A stretch of DNA of 64,000 bases, from the NCBI GenBank assembly GCA_030652215.1, contig JAUSBC010000078.1, positions 1 through 64,000 on the forward strand, read 5' to 3'. This DNA comes from Sideroxyarcus sp. (GTDB taxonomy: Bacteria; Pseudomonadota; Gammaproteobacteria; Burkholderiales; Gallionellaceae). A model generated the notes under the pieces. The model saw nothing but the letters and a program-made list of their open reading frames with translations, was not told the DNA's origin and did not search any database. The translations under genes and the position numbers were made by a program. Position 1 is the first letter of the stretch; every line of letters starts with the position of its first letter. This document shows positions 1 to 11,220 of this stretch, one piece after another.

Positions 1-543
<543 letters not shown>

Positions 544-556
544 GCTCAGCAAACGC

Positions 557-589
557 GGGGCGCAATAACCAACTGGTATTGCGCTCCCG
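557..589 (+). terminator. hairpin downstream of clpA
   Basis: GGGGCGCAATAACC and GGTATTGCGCTCCC form a long imperfect stem with a four-base loop, 14 bases after the clpA stop. There is no run of T after it, so it may stabilise the 3' end of the mRNA rather than act as a classical intrinsic terminator. Confidence 0.4.
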
Positions 590-596
590 AGAGCAT

Positions 597-661
597 AGCC
601 CGGATGGAATGAAGTGTAATCCGGGAGATTCACGGGATTCTGTTGCGCTTCATCCGGGCTA
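597..661. repeat. short palindromic repeat (AGCCCGGATG...CATCCGGGCT)
   Basis: Ten-base perfect arms AGCCCGGATG (597-606) and CATCCGGGCT (651-660) enclose a partly self-complementary core containing AATCCGGG. It lies between clpA and gluQ and does not look coding. It resembles the dispersed REP-like elements of proteobacteria; only one copy is present in this window. Confidence 0.5.
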
Positions 662-675
662 CTTCCGCAAACCTG

Positions 676-1578
676 ATGCCTCATTCTTCTACCTATCGCG
701 GGCGTTTCGCTCCTTCCCCCACCGGCCCGCTCCACTTCGGCTCACTCATCGCTGCCGTCGGCAGCTATCTCGACGCAAAACATCATCGCGGCACCTGGCT
801 GGTACGCATGGAAGACCTCGATACGCCGCGTTGCGTGCCCGGTGCGACGGAGGATATTTTGCGCACACTGGAAGCGTTCGGGCTGCATAGCGATGAGCCT
901 GTGATTTACCAAAGCCGGCGCACGGCGGCTTATGAAGCGGCGCTGCTGAAGCTGCAAACCAACGGCGCGGTGTATCCGTGTTGCTGCACACGCAAGGAAA
1001 TTGCGGATTCGGCGTTGCATGGTATTGAAGGTCCGGTTTATCCGGGGACTTGCCGCGACGGAATACCGGCGGGACGCGAAGGGCGAGCATGGCGGGTGCG
1101 CACAGACAACAAAACCATCGAATTTGGCGATGCCTTGCAGGGGCGCATCACCCAGCATCTGGAAACCGAAATCGGCGATTTCGTGGTGAAGCGCGCGGAC
1201 GACCTGTTTGCTTATCAATTGGCGGTGGTGGTGGACGATGCCTTTCAGGGCATCACACATATTGTGCGAGGCGCCGACCTGCTGGCCTCCACGGCACGCC
1301 AAATCCATCTGCAGCGCCTGCTGAATTTCCCCACTCCGGCCTATATGCATTTGCCCGTTGCAGTGAACGAAGCGGGCGAGAAGCTGAGCAAACAGACACT
1401 CGCTGCACCGGTGGATGCTGCGCACCCTGCACGGACTTTAATGCACGTATTGGATTTCCTGCAGCAGCGCCCGCCTGCGGAGCTGGCGAATTACGATACG
1501 AAAGCAGTACTGGATTGGGCTGTTGCGAATTGGGATGCTGCGAAAATGCGGGGAATCAGAACGCTCCCCGCATCCTGA
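676..1578 (+). CDS. gluQ: glutamyl-Q tRNA(Asp) synthetase
   Basis: A short paralogue of glutamyl-tRNA synthetase that activates glutamate and attaches it to queuosine in tRNA-Asp. The catalytic core is intact: class-I HIGH-like site FAPSPTGPLHFGS near the N-terminus, the zinc-site cysteines in YPCCCTRKE and YPGTC, and the KLSKQT version of KMSKS near residue 245. The tRNA-anticodon-binding domain of GluRS is absent, as expected for the family; 300 residues is the normal length. I chose the ATG at 676 rather than 643 because homology begins at YRGRFAPSP and the longer version runs into the upstream repeat. It converges on dedA with one base between stops. queA and tgt, which make queuosine, lie 4 kb away. 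Confidence 0.93.
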   Translation: MPHSSTYRGRFAPSPTGPLHFGSLIAAVGSYLDAKHHRGTWLVRMEDLDTPRCVPGATEDILRTLEAFGLHSDEPVIYQSRRTAAYEAALLKLQTNGAVYPCCCTRKEIADSALHGIEGPVYPGTCRDGIPAGREGRAWRVRTDNKTIEFGDALQGRITQHLETEIGDFVVKRADDLFAYQLAVVVDDAFQGITHIVRGADLLASTARQIHLQRLLNFPTPAYMHLPVAVNEAGEKLSKQTLAAPVDAAHPARTLMHVLDFLQQRPPAELANYDTKAVLDWAVANWDAAKMRGIRTLPAS

Positions 1579-1579
1579 A

Positions 1580-2224
1580 TCATTGCGCCTGTTGCCGTCG
1601 GTGCTTGATGAATTCGAGTATCGCCGGCACGAAGGAAACGAAAACGATGACGATGATCATCAAGGTGAGGTTGTCCTTGATGACGGGAATGTTGCCGAAG
1701 AAGTAGCCGGCCAGCGTCAAGCTGCCAATCCAAGCCACTCCGCCCAAAATACTGAATACCATGTACAGACGGTAATTCATGACACCGATGCCCGCCACGA
1801 ACGGCGCGAAGGTACGGATGATGGGCAGAAAGCGCGCGAAGATGATGGTCTTGCCGCCGTGCTTGGCGTAAAACTGCCGGGTCTTTTCCAGATGCTCGTG
1901 CTTGATCAAACGCTGATTGGGATGGTTGAGCAGGCGCAGTCCGAGCAAGCGACCGACCCAATAGTTGGTGTTGTCCCCCATGAACGCCGCCAGGATCAGC
2001 AGCGGCATCGCCACCTGCAACTCCAGCGAGCCCATGCCGCATAGCGCACCGATCACAAACAGCAGCGAATCGCCCGGCAGGAAAGGCGCGATGACTAGGC
2101 CGGTTTCCGCAAAGATGATGGCGAACAGGATGGCATAAACCCACATGCCATATTCCTCAACCAGTGCCAGCAAGTGCGCGTCCAGGTGCAGAACGATGTC
2201 AATAAACGCGGTGAAAATTTCCAT
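1580..2224 (-). CDS. DedA family membrane protein
   Basis: 214 residues with several hydrophobic segments typical of the DedA/SNARE-associated family, inner-membrane proteins implicated in phospholipid carrier recycling and envelope homeostasis. Seen in the sequence: ETGLVIAPFLPGDSLLF near residue 40, the GDNTNYWVGR segment, and FARFLPIIRTFAPFVAG near residue 130, which are the conserved re-entrant-loop motifs with charged residues in the membrane. The C-terminus ends in a basic tail. It lies downstream of secF on the same strand with about 66 bases between, so it may be the last gene of the sec block. Exact paralogue (YghB, YqjA or other) cannot be told. Confidence 0.9.
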   Translation of the reverse strand: MEIFTAFIDIVLHLDAHLLALVEEYGMWVYAILFAIIFAETGLVIAPFLPGDSLLFVIGALCGMGSLELQVAMPLLILAAFMGDNTNYWVGRLLGLRLLNHPNQRLIKHEHLEKTRQFYAKHGGKTIIFARFLPIIRTFAPFVAGIGVMNYRLYMVFSILGGVAWIGSLTLAGYFFGNIPVIKDNLTLMIIVIVFVSFVPAILEFIKHRRQQAQ

Positions 2225-2290
2225 TATGAATATCCATGAGCCCCCTCCCCGCTCCCCGGCAGCAAGCGCCCGAGGGGAGTTCGGAGGATA

Positions 2291-3223
2291 TTAGGGAAGC
2301 ACTTCTTCTGCTTCGGTCTTTTCCGGCTTGATGAAATCTTCGCGCGACACGCCGAACATCAGCAAGAGCGGACTGGCGACCAGCACCGAGGAATAAATGC
2401 TGAACAAGATGCCGATGGTCATCGCCAGCGCAAAATAGTGCAGCGTCTCGCCGCCCAGGAACAGCATGGCGGTGACCATCATCTGTGTCGAAGCGTGGGT
2501 GATGATGGTACGCGACATGGTGCGGGTGATGGCGTTGTCGATGATGTGCGCGACTTCGGTCTTGCGCATCTTGCGGAAGTTTTCGCGGATACGATCGAAC
2601 ACCACCACCGATTCGTTCACCGAATAACCCAGCACGGCCAGTACCGCCGCCAGCACGGAAAGCGAGAATTCCCACTGGAAGAATGCAAAGAAGCCGAGAA
2701 TGATCACGACGTCGTGCAGGTTGGCGATGATGGCCGCCAGGCCAAATTTCCACTCGAAGCGCATCCACAGATAGCCGACGATACCGATGCTGACCAGCAA
2801 CAGCGCCATCGCGCCGTTTTCGACCAGATCCTTGCCAACCTGCGGCCCGACGAATTCGACGCGGCGCAGTTCCACGCTGGCGTCCTGTTGACGTAAAGTT
2901 TCGACCACGTGATCGCTAAGTTTGGCACCCATGGTGTTCTGTTTCAGCGGCACCTGGATCAGCACGTCACGGCTGCTGCCGAAATTTTGCACCAGAACTT
3001 CTTTCAGCCCGACACCTGCGAGCTGCTCGCGCACTTTGTTGATGTCCGCCGGTTGCGCGTAATGCACCTCCATTACGGTGCCGCCGGTGAAGTCGACGCC
3101 AAAGTTCAGTCCTTTGGTCGCCAGGAAAAACACCGCCAGCAGGAAAGTCACCAGCGAGATGCTTGTGGTCACTTTCCCGTAGCTCATAAACGGGATGTCT
3201 TTTTTGATCTTGAAAAATTCCAT
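2291..3223 (-). CDS. secF: protein translocase subunit SecF
   Basis: Inner-membrane partner of SecD; the SecDF-YajC complex uses the proton-motive force to finish export of preproteins through SecYEG. 310 residues: one N-terminal membrane segment (about 18-36), the FGVDFTGGTVMEV motif opening the periplasmic P1 domain, and five C-terminal membrane segments including LGYSVNESVVVFDRIREN, a family signature. A ribosome site AAGGGGG precedes the ATG. The start lies 12 bases after the secD stop, so the two are co-translated in one operon. Confidence 0.96.
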   Translation of the reverse strand: MEFFKIKKDIPFMSYGKVTTSISLVTFLLAVFFLATKGLNFGVDFTGGTVMEVHYAQPADINKVREQLAGVGLKEVLVQNFGSSRDVLIQVPLKQNTMGAKLSDHVVETLRQQDASVELRRVEFVGPQVGKDLVENGAMALLLVSIGIVGYLWMRFEWKFGLAAIIANLHDVVIILGFFAFFQWEFSLSVLAAVLAVLGYSVNESVVVFDRIRENFRKMRKTEVAHIIDNAITRTMSRTIITHASTQMMVTAMLFLGGETLHYFALAMTIGILFSIYSSVLVASPLLLMFGVSREDFIKPEKTEAEEVLP

Positions 3224-3235
3224 TGTCGTGCCCCC

Positions 3236-5047
3236 TTAGCCGATTGCGACTTTGTTCAATCGCACTTTACGGCCATAAATCAGATTAACCAGCGCACGCG
3301 ACACCATCACCGCACTGAACATCGAAGTCAGTATGCCCAGACACAGCACCACGGCGAAGCCCTTGATCGGTCCGGAGCCGAACATGAACAGCGCAATACC
3401 GGCGATCAGGGTGGTGATGTTGGAGTCGAGAATGGTTGCAAAAGCGTTTTCGTATCCAGCGTGGATCGCGGTTTGCGGCGGCACGCCGTTGCGCAGCTCC
3501 TCGCGGATGCGCTCGTTGATCAGTACGTTGGCGTCGATCGCCATACCCAGCGTCAACGCGATAGCCGCCATACCCGGCAGGGTCAGCGTGGCTTGCATCA
3601 TCGACAGCAGCGCCACCAGCAACAGCAGGTTGGCACCCAATGCCAGCACGGAAACGCCGCCGAACATCAGGTAATAGACGATCATGAAGATGGCGATGGC
3701 GGCAAAACCGACCCAGGTGGAGTGAAATCCGCGCGCAATGTTATCCGCTCCAAGGCTGGGGCCGACGGTGCGCTCTTCGACGATTTCCATGGGTGCCGCC
3801 AGCGCACCGGCGCGCAGCAGCAGCGCGGTGTCGGCGGCCTCTTCCGTATTCATCCTGCCGCTGATCTGCACGCGTCCGCCGCCGATTTCCTCGCGAATCA
3901 CCGGTGCGGTGACCACTTCTCCCCGGCCCTTTTCGAACAGAATGATGGCCATGCGCTTGTTCACATTCTCGCGTGTTGCTTCCTTGAACTTGCGCGCGCC
4001 CACCGCATCCAGATTGATATGCACTGCAGGTTCGTTGTTGCGGCTGTCGAAGCCGGGTTGCGCGTCATTGATGCGCTCACCGGTCAGAATCACGCTCTTT
4101 TTCACCAGCAGCAAAGAACCATCTCGGTCCTTGAATATCTCAGTGCCGAACGGGGCAATCGCTCCCGCCCCCATCTGGTGTTCGTCGTCCACCAGGCGCA
4201 CTTCGAGCGTGGCGGTGCGCCCCAGAATATCCTTGGCGCGCGCCGTATCCTGCACGCCGGGCAGTTGCACCACAATGCGGTCAGCGCCCTGCTGCTGGAT
4301 CACCGGTTCCGACACACCCAGTTCGTTCACGCGGTTGCGCAGGGTGACCAGATTCTGTTGTACTGCGGATTCCTGAATGCGAATTTGCTCCTGCGGCCTG
4401 AGTTTGGCGAGCAGCAGAAAATCGCTGCCTTCGTCGCGCGTATTGAATTCCAGTCCGCCGAATCGTTGTTTGAGTTCTTCCTCGCCTTTGGTTCGCGCAT
4501 CCGCATCGCGGAACTTGGTGGTAATCACGCTGCTGTCGCGGCTCACGCCGGAATAGGCGATTTTCGCCTCGCGCAAAGTGCTGCGAATGTCGCTGGAGGA
4601 CGATTCGAGTGCCTTGTCCAGAGCGCCCTTCATGTCGATTTGCAACAAAAAGTGCACGCCGCCGCGCAAGTCCAGACCGAGATACATGGGCAACGCGCCC
4701 ATGTTCGTCAGCCACTGCGGCGAACGCGCCAACAAATTGAGCGCCACCATGTAGTCTTCGCCCAACTGGGCTTGCAGCACGTCTTTCGCCTTGATCTGGG
4801 TGTCGGTGTCATTGAAACGCGCCTTGACGCTGGTTGCATCCAGCGACATGGCTTCCGGAGTCAACTGCGCGGCCTTCAACGCATCTTCGACTCGCGCCAG
4901 CAATGCCGCGTCCGCCTTGAGGCTGGAACGTAACGGCAACACCTGTACCGCAGGCGCCTCGCCATACAGATTGGGCAAGGCATAGATCAAGCCCAGCACC
5001 AGCGCAAACACGACCAGCAGGTTTTTCCAGAGCGGATAACGGTTCAT
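3236..5047 (-). CDS. secD: protein translocase subunit SecD
   Basis: 603 residues, the normal length for proteobacterial SecD. An N-terminal membrane anchor is followed by the large periplasmic region (first marker LGLDLRGGVHFLLQID near residue 125) and a C-terminal RND-type membrane domain with GMAIDANVLINERIREEL, the conserved proton-relay segment of SecD. It sits between yajC and secF, all leftward. A ribosome site AAGGTG is visible 7 bases before the ATG. Long open frames on the opposite strand of this gene are artefacts of its codon bias. Confidence 0.96.
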   Translation of the reverse strand: MNRYPLWKNLLVVFALVLGLIYALPNLYGEAPAVQVLPLRSSLKADAALLARVEDALKAAQLTPEAMSLDATSVKARFNDTDTQIKAKDVLQAQLGEDYMVALNLLARSPQWLTNMGALPMYLGLDLRGGVHFLLQIDMKGALDKALESSSSDIRSTLREAKIAYSGVSRDSSVITTKFRDADARTKGEEELKQRFGGLEFNTRDEGSDFLLLAKLRPQEQIRIQESAVQQNLVTLRNRVNELGVSEPVIQQQGADRIVVQLPGVQDTARAKDILGRTATLEVRLVDDEHQMGAGAIAPFGTEIFKDRDGSLLLVKKSVILTGERINDAQPGFDSRNNEPAVHINLDAVGARKFKEATRENVNKRMAIILFEKGRGEVVTAPVIREEIGGGRVQISGRMNTEEAADTALLLRAGALAAPMEIVEERTVGPSLGADNIARGFHSTWVGFAAIAIFMIVYYLMFGGVSVLALGANLLLLVALLSMMQATLTLPGMAAIALTLGMAIDANVLINERIREELRNGVPPQTAIHAGYENAFATILDSNITTLIAGIALFMFGSGPIKGFAVVLCLGILTSMFSAVMVSRALVNLIYGRKVRLNKVAIG

Positions 5048-5091
5048 TACGACACCTTAGTTTTGCGGCATTAAAAGGAGTTGAGAGGCGA

Positions 5092-5430
5092 TCAGGACTT
5101 GATCGTGCCTTTGGGCAGCACGTTCTGGATGGCCGCCTTTTGCACCTGGATGACGACATTGTCGGCGATCTCGATTGCCGCGCTGTCTTCGTTGACCTTG
5201 GTGACTTTGCCGAGGATGCCGCCGACGGTGGCGACTTCATCGCCCTTTTGCAGCGCTTCCATCAGAGTTTTGTGTTCCTTGGCGCGCTTTTGCTGCGGGC
5301 GCAGGATGAGGAAATAGAACACGCCCAGCAGGGCAACCAGCGGCAAGAACTCCATGAAACCGCCGCTCTGGGGAACCGCTGCGCCTTCTGCGTGGGCATT
5401 GCTGATGAACAATTCGCTGATGGAAATCAT
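5092..5430 (-). CDS. yajC: preprotein translocase subunit YajC
   Basis: Small accessory subunit of the SecDF complex, 112 residues. It has a single membrane segment (about 25-45, FLPLVALLGVFYFLILRP) followed directly by the family motif RPQQKRAKEH and a small cytoplasmic domain with GDEVATVGGILGKV. The N-terminus carries an alanine-rich ISNAHAEGAAVPQ stretch, common in betaproteobacterial YajC. AGGAG precedes the ATG. The position between tgt and secD is the classical arrangement. Confidence 0.94.
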   Translation of the reverse strand: MISISELFISNAHAEGAAVPQSGGFMEFLPLVALLGVFYFLILRPQQKRAKEHKTLMEALQKGDEVATVGGILGKVTKVNEDSAAIEIADNVVIQVQKAAIQNVLPKGTIKS

Positions 5431-5598
5431 GATTACTCCTGTAAAAAATGGGGTTCAAAAATCAAAGGTCGGCATTCTATCATGGAAGACATGACTGTTT
5501 TGCTACGCGGCCAGCCCCGCCCCAATGCCGCATCCAGGCAGCGATACCGGCACAGCAGCAGGTTTGGAGAGCGTCGGCGTCTACGCCGGTCTTGGCCG

Positions 5599-7748
<2,150 letters not shown>

Positions 7749-7906
7749 GGAAGACAAGGGAACGCCGGAAGAAAAGCGCGCATTGTAGTTGATGAGGACT
7801 GGCGTTTCATGGATAATTCGCGCCCTTCCCTTGCCGGGCGAACGGATGTTGAACTGCTGAAGCGGTAGAACAGCCTGAAACCGGAGCAACGCGGAATTAC
7901 ACTCTT

Positions 7907-7993
7907 GCCGGGGTGATGGAACTGGTAGACGTGCCGGACTCAAAATCCGGTGCCTGAAAGGGCGTGGGGGTTCGATTCCCCCCCCCGGCACCA
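7907..7993 (+). tRNA. tRNA-Leu, anticodon CAA
   Basis: 87 bases including an encoded CCA. The acceptor stem GCCGGGG pairs with CCCCGGC; the anticodon arm CCGGA-CTCAAAA-TCCGG gives anticodon CAA (reads UUG); a long variable arm follows, as in class II tRNAs; the T arm contains GGTTCGATTCC. It points rightward between the divergent queA gene and the Sel1 gene and stands alone. Confidence 0.97.
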
Positions 7994-8104
7994 AGATTCG
8001 AAGTACTTCCCGATTCAACTCATCGGACTCACGCAAACCGCCAATGCTCAAGCTGGCGGATCGGCGTGCGCGCCGGAAGCGTCAGCAGAAATCCCCCGCA
8101 AAAA

Positions 8105-9382
8105 CTAGCGTAAGGAATACCCCACTGCAGCACGCACAGCGGTAGTGCTGTACGAGGGGCCGATCCCGGCAGCATAGTCCCCGCGCCGCACGCCCACCTC
8201 CGCATTCCACCCACCGTTCATCTTGTAGTACATCGCGGCACTCAGACGAGTAAACGAAGCGGTAGCGGAATAGCTGTATGACGTGAAACTCAATGGAGCG
8301 CCGGAAATGGACGTGTAATCGCCCGAGGCCTTCTGTTTATCCGTCCCCATCCGCCCTTCGACGCGGAAGCCATATTTCTTGTCCAGCGGAATGATAGCGC
8401 CCGCGCCCAGCATGAGCATAGTGTCCTTCTGCGAATAATCATCCCTGAAATCCACTTCATTGGCGGTTCCGCTCGTTGAATGCAGCGCAATACCGCCCAC
8501 CACGTACGGCACGAAATAGCCTGCCGAAAATTGACGGACCAGCCAACGAACATCCAATTCGAACTCGTTTGCAGTAAACGACTTGCTCAATGCACCGACA
8601 CCCTGAACTGTGGCATCCACGTCCACGCTTCTGCTTGCGAACGACGTCAGCACGGATATATCTCCTTGCCCGATCCAGGCACTCACGCCCGGCTGGGCCA
8701 CGGTATAACTTTGCGTCGTGTTGCTTAGCACGCCGCCATCCGGGTAATAGAGCGGCTCGGTAGCCTTATACATGGATAAGTCCACCGAAATGCCGTACAC
8801 CCATTTGCCCGGGGCCGCGACAGTCGGATCGCCATACAGCAGGGTGCTTTGAACGGACCGGCTGGCGGCCTGCATTTTGGGTTTTTCCTGCGGTTTTTCT
8901 TTGGGTACTTCCTGGATTATTGCCTGCGGCTTTTCCTGGGGTAGTGCCTGCGGTTTTTCTTGCGGCTTTTCCTGGGGCTTCTCTTGCGGCGTTTCCTGCA
9001 CTGCCGGAATTTCCTTGGCAGACGCAGCCTGCCCCTTGATTATTTTAAGTTCGTTAATTGCATAGACATTGCCCTTCGCTGCCGCTTTCTCCATCACTTG
9101 CAGGGCACGCGAATTGCCCTGCGCAGCCGATTTCCGAAACCACTCGAAAGCCTGTTTTTCGTCCTTCTTGACGCCCTGTCCATTCAGGTAAAACGCGCCC
9201 AAATTGAACTGTGCAGCCGGCTTTCCCTGCTCCGCCAGCGCGGTGAATTTGGCAAATGCCGATTTGTAGTCCTTTTGTGCCAGAGCATTATTCGCTTCGC
9301 GCACAAGTGTTGCGTCGTCCGCATTCGCCGGGCCGCCCAGCAGCGCGAAAAACAGGACAAGAGCAGTAAACAAGATTTTCAT
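8105..9382 (-). CDS. Sel1-repeat protein with QEKP linker and C-terminal beta-barrel-like domain
   Basis: 425 residues with three visible parts. First comes a signal peptide (residues 1-21, ending ANA before DDATL). Then about 100 residues contain Sel1-like helical repeats, for example AQFNLGAFYLNGQGVKKDEK and AFEWFRKSAAQGN. After a linker of repeated PQEKP units (about 130-170), about 250 residues rich in alternating hydrophobic and aromatic residues end in AAVGYSLR, as an outer-membrane barrel would. I chose the ATG at 9382 because it starts the signal peptide and has AGGA upstream; an in-frame start at 9469 would add 29 unlikely residues. The function is unknown. A periplasmic protein-interaction arm tethered to the outer membrane is an inference. 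Confidence 0.75.
   Translation of the reverse strand: MKILFTALVLFFALLGGPANADDATLVREANNALAQKDYKSAFAKFTALAEQGKPAAQFNLGAFYLNGQGVKKDEKQAFEWFRKSAAQGNSRALQVMEKAAAKGNVYAINELKIIKGQAASAKEIPAVQETPQEKPQEKPQEKPQALPQEKPQAIIQEVPKEKPQEKPKMQAASRSVQSTLLYGDPTVAAPGKWVYGISVDLSMYKATEPLYYPDGGVLSNTTQSYTVAQPGVSAWIGQGDISVLTSFASRSVDVDATVQGVGALSKSFTANEFELDVRWLVRQFSAGYFVPYVVGGIALHSTSGTANEVDFRDDYSQKDTMLMLGAGAIIPLDKKYGFRVEGRMGTDKQKASGDYTSISGAPLSFTSYSYSATASFTRLSAAMYYKMNGGWNAEVGVRRGDYAAGIGPSYSTTAVRAAVGYSLR
8873..9000. repeat. coding minisatellite for QEKP units
   Basis: Several near copies of a 12-base unit (read on the plus strand as CGGTTTTTCTTG or GGGCTTTTCCTG variants) encode the PQEKPQEK linker of the gene around it. 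The copies differ by point changes, so this is an in-frame coding repeat prone to length change, not a CRISPR array. Confidence 0.65.
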
Positions 9383-9688
9383 ACGTTCCTCAAAGGTTGG
9401 TCGTTCTGCCACTTGGACTTGCCCGGCAAGTCCGGGCAAATACATGCATGGATATTTTTCATCCTCCAAGTGTTTCTTTGCTTATTGTTGTAGGCACGAT
9501 TCGCTATCACTTTGAAATCGCGCTTTAAATATTCGCACATTCAATGGGCGATTTTGCGCCGCGTTTGATAATTTCACAACCTTGCAGCCACCCAGGCATC
9601 CCAAATTGAGACATTCGCGACACCAAAATCATGGCCGCGCAACTTCCCAATCCGGCGGCGCGTCCGCTTTTTCGTTTAAAATCCCGCC
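9383..9688. other. divergent intergenic region, nothing certain
   Basis: 306 bases between the Sel1/barrel gene (leftward) and nudJ (rightward). It is AT-richer than the flanking genes and must hold both promoters, but I see no clear -35/-10 pair, riboswitch or repeat. No convincing small gene with a ribosome site is visible. Confidence 0.4.
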
Positions 9689-10135
9689 ATGATCTGGAAA
9701 CCACACGCCACCGTCGCCGCCGTTCTCGAACAGGACGGCAAGTTCTTACTGGTGGAAGAACATACCCCGCAAGGCCTGCTGTTCAACCAACCTGCCGGAC
9801 ACTGGGAGCCCAACGAAACGCTGCCCGCAGGTGCCATCCGCGAAGTCATGGAGGAATCGGCCTACGAATTCGAGCCGGAATTCCTGATCGGCGTCTATCG
9901 CTGGCATTCGGCGGCTTCAAACACGACCTACCTGCGCTTCGCTTTCGGCGGACGCATCCTCGCGCATTTTCCGGAACGCGCGCTGGACAAAGGCATCGTG
10001 CGCGCCGTGTGGATGACTCTGGACGAAATCCGCGCCACCCAGGCGCGCCACCGCAGCCCGCTGATTCTGCGTTGCGTGGAAGATTACCTCGCCGGCAAGC
10101 GTTACCCGCTGGACCTGATCACGCATTATGAATAA
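9689..10135 (+). CDS. nudJ: Nudix hydrolase, NudJ type
   Basis: A 148-residue Nudix pyrophosphohydrolase. The Nudix box is readable as G-x5-E-x7-REVMEES-A-Y starting at GHWEPNE (about residue 37). The usual EExGU end is EESAY here, so the conserved glycine is replaced by alanine while all metal-binding glutamates are kept. The neighbour settles the type: it overlaps mnmA by 8 bases, as in E. coli where nudJ (ymfB) precedes mnmA. NudJ hydrolyses nucleoside tri- and diphosphates and thiamine pyrophosphate precursors; the substrate here is not shown by sequence. Confidence 0.87.
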   Translation: MIWKPHATVAAVLEQDGKFLLVEEHTPQGLLFNQPAGHWEPNETLPAGAIREVMEESAYEFEPEFLIGVYRWHSAASNTTYLRFAFGGRILAHFPERALDKGIVRAVWMTLDEIRATQARHRSPLILRCVEDYLAGKRYPLDLITHYE

Positions 10136-11204
10136 GGGCTGCATCGTCGTCGGCATGTCCGGCGGCGTGGATTCTTCTGTCACCGCCCTCCTGTTGAAAC
10201 GGCAGGGCTACGAAGTCATCGGCCTGTTCATGAAGAACTGGGAGGACGATGACGACAGCGAATATTGTTCCTCGCGCCAGGATCTGATCGACGCCGTTGC
10301 GGTCGCAGACACCATCGGCATCCCCATCGAGGCGGTGAATTTCGCCAAGGAATACAAGGATCGCGTGTTCAGCTATTTCCTGCGCGAATACGAGGCCGGG
10401 CGTACGCCCAACCCGGACATCCTGTGCAACTCCGAGATCAAGTTCAAGGCCTTCCTCGACCATGCCATCCGGCTCGGCGCCGAAAAGATCGCCACCGGCC
10501 ACTACGCCAGGGTGCGCGAGCAGGACGGCTTATTTCAATTGCTCAAGGCCGAGGATGACAGCAAGGATCAGAGCTACTTCCTGCATCGTCTGAACCAGCA
10601 GCAATTGTCGAAGTCGATGTTCCCGCTGGGCGACATCCCCAAATCGAAAGTGCGCGAGATCGCGCGCGAACACCAACTGTCCAACCACGCGAAGAAGGAC
10701 AGCACCGGCATCTGCTTCATCGGCGAGCGCCCTTTCCGCGAATTCCTGAACCGTTACCTGCCTACCAGTCCGGGCGAAATGGTATTGCCCGACGGCAGGG
10801 TGGTCGGGCAGCACATGGGGCTGTCGTTCTACACCATCGGCCAGCGCCAGGGACTCGGTATCGGCGGCTCGCGCGAAACCACGGGCGAGCCGTGGTTCGT
10901 CGCGGGCAAGGACATGCATCGCAACCGCCTGATCGTGGTGCAGGGTCACGACCATCCGCTGCTGCTCAACTCGCAACTGGACGCGCTGGACATGCACTGG
11001 ATCAGCGGCCGCCCGCCCGATACGTCGCGCAGCTATGCGGCCAAGACGCGCTATCGCCAGCAGGACGCGGCTTGCCGCCTTGCCCCGGGCGGAGACAATA
11101 GGGCCCATTTCGACTTCGACGAAGCGCAATGGGCCGTCACCCCCGGGCAGTCGGTCGTGGCTTACGATGGCGCCATCTGTCTGGGCGGCGGCATCATCAA
11201 GTAA
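10128..11204 (+). CDS. mnmA: tRNA-specific 2-thiouridylase MnmA
   Basis: Thiolates U34 of Lys, Glu and Gln tRNAs. The PP-loop SGGVDSSV stands near residue 11, and both catalytic cysteines are present in the expected contexts: [12 protein letters not shown] (near 104) and [10 protein letters not shown] (near 200). 358 residues is full length. The ATG lies inside the end of nudJ, so translation is likely coupled. The C-terminal beta domain ends ICLGGGIIK. Confidence 0.97.
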   Translation: MNKGCIVVGMSGGVDSSVTALLLKRQGYEVIGLFMKNWEDDDDSEYCSSRQDLIDAVAVADTIGIPIEAVNFAKEYKDRVFSYFLREYEAGRTPNPDILCNSEIKFKAFLDHAIRLGAEKIATGHYARVREQDGLFQLLKAEDDSKDQSYFLHRLNQQQLSKSMFPLGDIPKSKVREIAREHQLSNHAKKDSTGICFIGERPFREFLNRYLPTSPGEMVLPDGRVVGQHMGLSFYTIGQRQGLGIGGSRETTGEPWFVAGKDMHRNRLIVVQGHDHPLLLNSQLDALDMHWISGRPPDTSRSYAAKTRYRQQDAACRLAPGGDNRAHFDFDEAQWAVTPGQSVVAYDGAICLGGGIIK

Positions 11205-11220
11205 ATCCCAAGGAACAACC

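Noticed and set aside
2909-4933. 674-codon open frame on the plus strand opposite secD/secF
   Set aside because: Composition is His/Gln/Arg-rich with no recognisable domain; it is the mirror of the codon bias of secD and secF, whose motifs are plain.
7749-8051. N-terminal extension of queA
   Set aside because: It reads backwards through the tRNA-Leu gene; the peptide VPGGGIEPP is a well-known artefact of translating antisense tRNA.
8873-9000. Possible CRISPR or minisatellite array
   Set aside because: Units are 12 bases, in frame and encode PQEKP repeats inside a gene; there are no spacers.
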